A stretch of DNA of 64,000 nucleotides from Osedax fenrisi. Its lineage: Eukaryota; Annelida; Polychaeta; Sabellida; Siboglinidae. The notes under the pieces are model-generated. The model ran no database searches. It worked only from the letters and a program-made list of their open reading frames with translations, and was not told where the DNA came from. The position numbers and the translations under genes were made by a program. Each line of letters starts with the position of its first letter. The stretch's first letter is position 1. The stretch is taken from the NCBI GenBank assembly GCA_964019155.1, contig OZ025240.1, positions 42,580,247 to 42,644,246 of the forward strand, read 5' to 3'. Below, piece by piece: positions 59,453 to 64,000 of the stretch.

Positions 59453-59551
59453 ATATTTTATGAATATAGTATACTATATATAATGTAAATAATATATAAT
59501 CTATAATAATTAGTAATATAAATCTCTTTTTAATTAATCATATTAAATATT

Positions 59552-59592
<41 letters not shown>

Positions 59593-60415
59593 AATTCATA
59601 TTATGTAGGCGGTTCATTGTATTGGTATTTTTATTTACATTTACCGTCAAAATAAACGAAAAATAATAACAATTAGAAATAATATACATTATTCAGCCTA
59701 TCATCGAAATATTCGCACTTATTTCGCAAATTTAATTAAATTTAATACTAAACAACATTGATATTTTCATGTATTATAAAATACTTTTTATAAGTTTTTA
59801 TTTATTAAGTTAACTAATCTAATTTATAATATATATATATATTATATAGTTAAAATAATGAAAATTATGTCCTATCTGTTTATTTTGTTATGTTTAGAAA
59901 CTCTGTAATTATAATATTTAATGTAAAAACAGTAACACTTTTACATTCTTTATTTTGTTAATTTCGTTTTATTATTTATTTGTTTCAATATAGTAGGTTA
60001 CAAGTAGAACATATTTCAACTACATACTTTTTGCTATATATTTGCATACTAAACGTCACTCAACTAAACGATCAATACATATTTTGATTATATAAATCAA
60101 TATTGTATTAAGTTTATTAATTTATATTATTTAATTACCGAGTTAAATTATATACACTAGGTTAATATATAGGTTAACATATAGGTTACATATACGTTGA
60201 ATAACATCGTGCATACTATTCGTGTACACACCAACAATATATACACTGAATATATAGTATAACATATACTTTATATAACATTAAATAAATATATTAAAAT
60301 GAATCAGTATATTTAATTATAAAATAATCATTAGATATATTACACATTTCAAGCTATTAATGATATTCACGTGTTCTACATAATGTTATATAACTATTAT
60401 TATGATATATATATA

Positions 60416-60462
<47 letters not shown>

Positions 60463-60566
60463 TTAAGACCTATAGGGCGCCATAAATACTATACAAATTA
60501 TTACGAAATCAAATTATTCGTTATTACATAATATATACAATATTATTAATATTCATAATAGTATAC

Positions 60567-60640
<74 letters not shown>

Positions 60641-61002
60641 ACATAATATATAATATAGCACAATAAGATATATATCTTATTTTGCTATATTCGAGTTATA
60701 TATATACTACCGCTAACATATATTCTGGTAATATATATATATAATATATATTATATATATATATATATAAACTATTTGCAAAGAGAATTCTTGCGTATTT
60801 ATTACGTTCTTGCATTCTTATAATAATATTAACAAATAGCCGAACCATCATGTGTTTTCATATATAGGTGTGTACGTGTGTGTGTGTGTACGTGAGTGTG
60901 TGTGTGTGTGTACGTGTGTGTACGTGTGTGTGTGTGCGTAAATGGCAAGGAGTGAATGTGTGAGGATATTTATGTATATATGTATGTATATGAACATATT
61001 TG

Positions 61003-61039
<37 letters not shown>

Positions 61040-61124
61040 GACCTGGACTTCGATATGAGTCAAGCTTTACTCGTTCATATAGCTGAAACAGGAAGTGTTA
61101 TCTAGAAGTGATACAGAATATATA

Positions 61125-61180
<56 letters not shown>

Positions 61181-61559
61181 CTGTTATATACGTTATAGTA
61201 TACATTGTAACACCGTACAGTGTAAGCCGTACAGTATACGACCTGTACAGTATACAGCACGTACTGTACGTCTTACCAGCCAGATCATGTAGATCGTATA
61301 GTGCAAGAAATTGAAACAATATACGATATTCTGAAGAGAGTTGAAAATAATTTATTAATATTTATTATATTATACATTCAACAAATGCAGATATGATGAC
61401 ATTAATTCATCAATATACAATTGGTATATATATATACGTATTACGTATATACATATTTAAAAACGATTTTAATTTACACGAATAACATTTACCAATCATA
61501 TCAATTTAATGAAATATCTATAGTACTAATGATATATAAAATTGATATTTTAAAATAAT
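59103..61559. other. AT-rich region with GT and TA tracts
   Basis: (GT)n-type repeats at 59201-59280 and 60873-60940, (TA)n at 59418-59450, 59554-59590, 60407-60462, 60573-60637, 61010-61037 and 61128-61172. Short gtacagtatac words near 61215-61265. No gene seen. Confidence 0.6.
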
Positions 61560-61705
61560 TATTGTATTGTCCTTTTACAATTTTCTTATATTTTGTATTA
61601 TTTTGTTATTCTTGTAATGTTATTATCAAATTGAGTGCACCCGTGGGAAAAACCTAGTCAAGCTTTGCTTTTGTATTTACACTATATCTGATTATGATTC
61701 TGATA
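61560..61705 (+). repeat. Dispersed repeat family F, copy 2 (possible LINE 3' end)
   Basis: The reverse complement resembles 5322-5460. Shared words include cttgtaatgttattatcaaa, caagctttgcttttgt and ctatatctgattatgattc, followed by tgataaataaata, which could be a LINE-type 3' terminal repeat. Confidence 0.5.
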
Positions 61706-62578
61706 AATAAATATATATATATACAAGGAAAATAACGATAAAACTTGCTAAAGGCTAAACTTGATATAAAATAACGCCATCTAATGGATTAATGCAACAT
61801 TTGAAGGTTTTTGCCACTTTATCCTCCCGGGGGGGGGGGGGGGGGTAATTTGACCACATTAATAATTTAAATTAGATACGGTAACATAAAAAATGATTCG
61901 ACAGTCCTCTTGTATATCATAAGATCTATTTATATTTAAAAATTACTGAATTATAACTAATATTTCTAAAGTTATACAACATTATTTAAATGTGGCCACA
62001 TTACTCATATTTGCCTATGTGTCATTACTGTGAAGATATAATCAGACTACATTAAGTATCGATGTTAAAAACAAATATTATATAATTTATATATTATAGT
62101 TAAATACATGTTTTTAGTGGTAAATAATATAATATATATATATATACACAGAAGAGAGTTAATAATATCACACGATGTTAATTATCATTTATAAAATAAC
62201 AATTTATCGAAATGAATAATTACAAACAAAACAACACTATCAGATTATCGTCCGGAACGAACATGTTATTATCGCCCTACACGTTATAACACATATGCGA
62301 TTGTTCTCTGACCTCGTATTCACCCCCATAGGGGTGGTATACCATTACGTAATATGGGTATGTGTTTAGGCGAAGTGCTAGATTGATCGTTAGCTTTAGG
62401 ATAATTATCATTCATAAACTTACGCGAAATACAGTACAATACCTTATAATGTGTTGAAGGTACTACGGTATTCTATTATATTGTATTTAATATGCGTTAT
62501 ATGTCATGTTTTAATGAACATATATTTATAACATATATAAGAATATAATAATATAAGATATTCTTATCGGCATAAATT
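61706..62578. other. Unassigned, with a 17-G homopolymer
   Basis: A run of 17 G follows CCC at 61829-61845. The next bases (taatttgaccacattaat) have a weak inverted partner at about 61988-62010 (aatgtggccacatta), hinting at a small foldback element. No gene seen. Confidence 0.45.
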
Positions 62579-62896
62579 TAGGGGCTTCATCAAAGGGGGG
62601 ATACATTTTTAAAGTGGCAGGGGGGATATAATATATAATATCCAAACCACCCCACGTATAAGATCTACACATTATTTTATTCTTTATAAATATTATATTT
62701 CTGCTATTTATAGTCTTTGTAGTATGATTATATCCAACATTGATTTGTATTGTTACTATATTTTAATATAATATGATATTATATAAATATAAATATAGAA
62801 CAAGTAATATTATAGATGTATCTTCTTAAGCAAAGTATATGGTATAATTGATGAGTCTGAGATACCCCCCACTTTTAATAACCCAGTGATGCCCCT
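62579..62896. mobile_element. TIR element with GGGGC ends
   Basis: Starts GGGGCTTCATCAAAGGGGGG after TA and ends with an inverted GGGGCATCACTGGG followed by TA. Both ends carry a G6 run and an aaagtgg word. About 318 bp, no ORF. Superfamily not clear. Confidence 0.6.
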
Positions 62897-62968
62897 ACAT
62901 AGATTAGATTAGTGAACAGTATAAATACCTAGGAAGATACATATATCCTCATGAGGATTCAATACATT

Positions 62969-63233
62969 ATGGTACAATACCTTATGGTACAATACCTTAT
63001 GGTACAATACCTTATGGTACAATACCTTATGGTACAATACCTTATGGTACAATACCTTATGGTACAATACCTTATGGTACAATACCTTATGGTACAATAC
63101 CTTATGGTACAATACCTTATGGTACAATACCTTATGGTACAATACCTTATGGTACAATACCTTATGGTACAATACCTTATGGTACAATACCTTATGGTAC
63201 AATACCTTATGGTACAATACCTTATGGTACAAT
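62969..63233. repeat. 15-bp minisatellite, ~18 perfect copies
   Basis: Uninterrupted copies of cttatggtacaatac. The array is almost perfectly homogeneous, so it is young or being homogenised. Open frames (VQYLM repeats and others) are artefacts of the period. Confidence 0.97.
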
Positions 63234-63373
63234 GATGATAAGTATACACATAAGTGAAACAAATGTAGCGAAGTTGGATTGTTGTTAAGGTGGTTAAGGT
63301 TGTTGAATAATACAACACGCTAACTGCTATAGCATCTCGATGTTCAGCTATTGCATTGGGTTATAGACCCTGT

Positions 63374-63421
<48 letters not shown>

Positions 63422-64000
63422 TATAACACAATATATAAAAACGAATTAAGATTATATTAAACGAAGATATATTATGTTGTATTTATGTATACAAATAATG
63501 TTTATTGTTGGTTATATTTGTTAATTCGTTTTTATAATTTTGTTAGTAATTATACTACCTATAGATATATATATATAATATAATAAATTAATACAATTAC
63601 ATATTACAACTGTTATATATGTATGTGTGTGTATGTATGTGTACACAGATAAATGGTTGATGTCTTATAATATATATGTCTATAATGTCTATAAATGTAT
63701 TTATTACGAATCAGTAAATTAGTATACTTAGTATACTTAGTATACTTATAGTGATATGTATGTGTAGACACACATACAACACGTACACACACATGCACAC
63801 ACATGCTCACACACACACACACATATATATATATGTGTGTGTGTGTGATTGTGTGCATGTGTGTGTACGTATATGGCGTGGGTGGTCTAGGCATACACTA
63901 GATACAAGTACATACACCAGGTTATACACTGCAGGCAGCAACAGCAGGCAGCAGCAGCAGGCAGCGGCAGCAGTGCAGTATACCTCACCTAGTACAGAGT
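63234..64000. other. Right edge, simple sequence
   Basis: (TA)n at 63379-63415, CA/TG tracts at 63780-63860, and a gcagcaggcagcag run at 63931-63975. No gene seen. Confidence 0.6.

Noticed and set aside
62909..63318. Regular 15-bp repeats resembling an array, possible CRISPR
   Set aside because: The repeats are directly adjacent with no spacers, and the sequence is animal nuclear DNA.

Overview
The window is AT-rich metazoan nuclear DNA. Nothing in it looks bacterial: there are no operons or dense coding, but there are GT-AG introns, many simple-sequence tracts and several clades of LINE and TIR transposon. The mix of RTE-like, L2/CR1-like and Ingi-like LINEs with hAT and pogo-like elements suits a marine invertebrate. 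The species cannot be named from this sequence.

The one host gene I can support lies on the minus strand, from 44,444 down to 17,454. It has six phase-compatible coding exons spread over 27 kb and encodes TM2 to TM7 plus a short C-terminal tail of a rhodopsin-like (class A) GPCR. Exons: 44358-44444 (TM2), 44110-44175 (ECL1 and start of TM3), 38015-38195 (end of TM3, DRY, TM4), 37299-37414 (ECL2, TM5), 26937-27105 (ICL3, TM6), 17454-17657 (TM7, tail, stop). The TM1 exon was not found and is probably upstream of the searched part. The receptor keeps D2.50, the ECL1 Trp, C3.25, DRY, the ECL2 Cys and the TM6 W-x-P, but the NPxxY position of TM7 reads KFMLY. I do not recognise the subfamily. A second, weak candidate is a short acidic terminal exon on the plus strand at 11400-11534.

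Most remaining information is mobile DNA. Left edge: an RTE-like LINE in two head-to-head pieces (1-1010 minus, 1427-2440 plus). 5.5-8.1 kb: a 2.5-kb hAT-type TIR element containing an L2-like relic. 9.6-11.2 kb, 18.5-19.1 kb, 29.5-30.5 kb, 33.2-34.0 kb, 41.8-42.4 kb and 62.6-62.9 kb: TA-flanked non-autonomous elements starting GGGG, several with iterated internal motifs. 14.6-15.1 kb: a pogo-like MITE built around an 11-bp motif. 15.7-16.2 kb: an L2-like 3' fragment. 20.8-24.2 kb: an L2/CR1-like LINE whose two in-frame ORFs are separated by one TGA in the TGA-CTA readthrough context. 24.4-26.1 kb: a second RTE-like copy. 32.6-33.1 kb: a decayed hAT transposase end. 48.2-50.9 kb: a 2.7-kb imperfect palindrome. 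54.5-59.1 kb: a nearly complete, much more GC-rich Ingi-like LINE (2A peptide, twin PHD-like fingers, APE, RT, RNase H, CCHC), broken by only two small frameshifts and bounded on both sides by (AAC)n.

The rest is (TA)n tracts by the dozen, several 0.2-0.9 kb minisatellites (15-, 29-, 12- and 26-bp units), two ~500-bp trinucleotide arrays, and AT-rich DNA in which I see no gene. Long reading frames inside the tandem arrays are artefacts of repeat units divisible by three.
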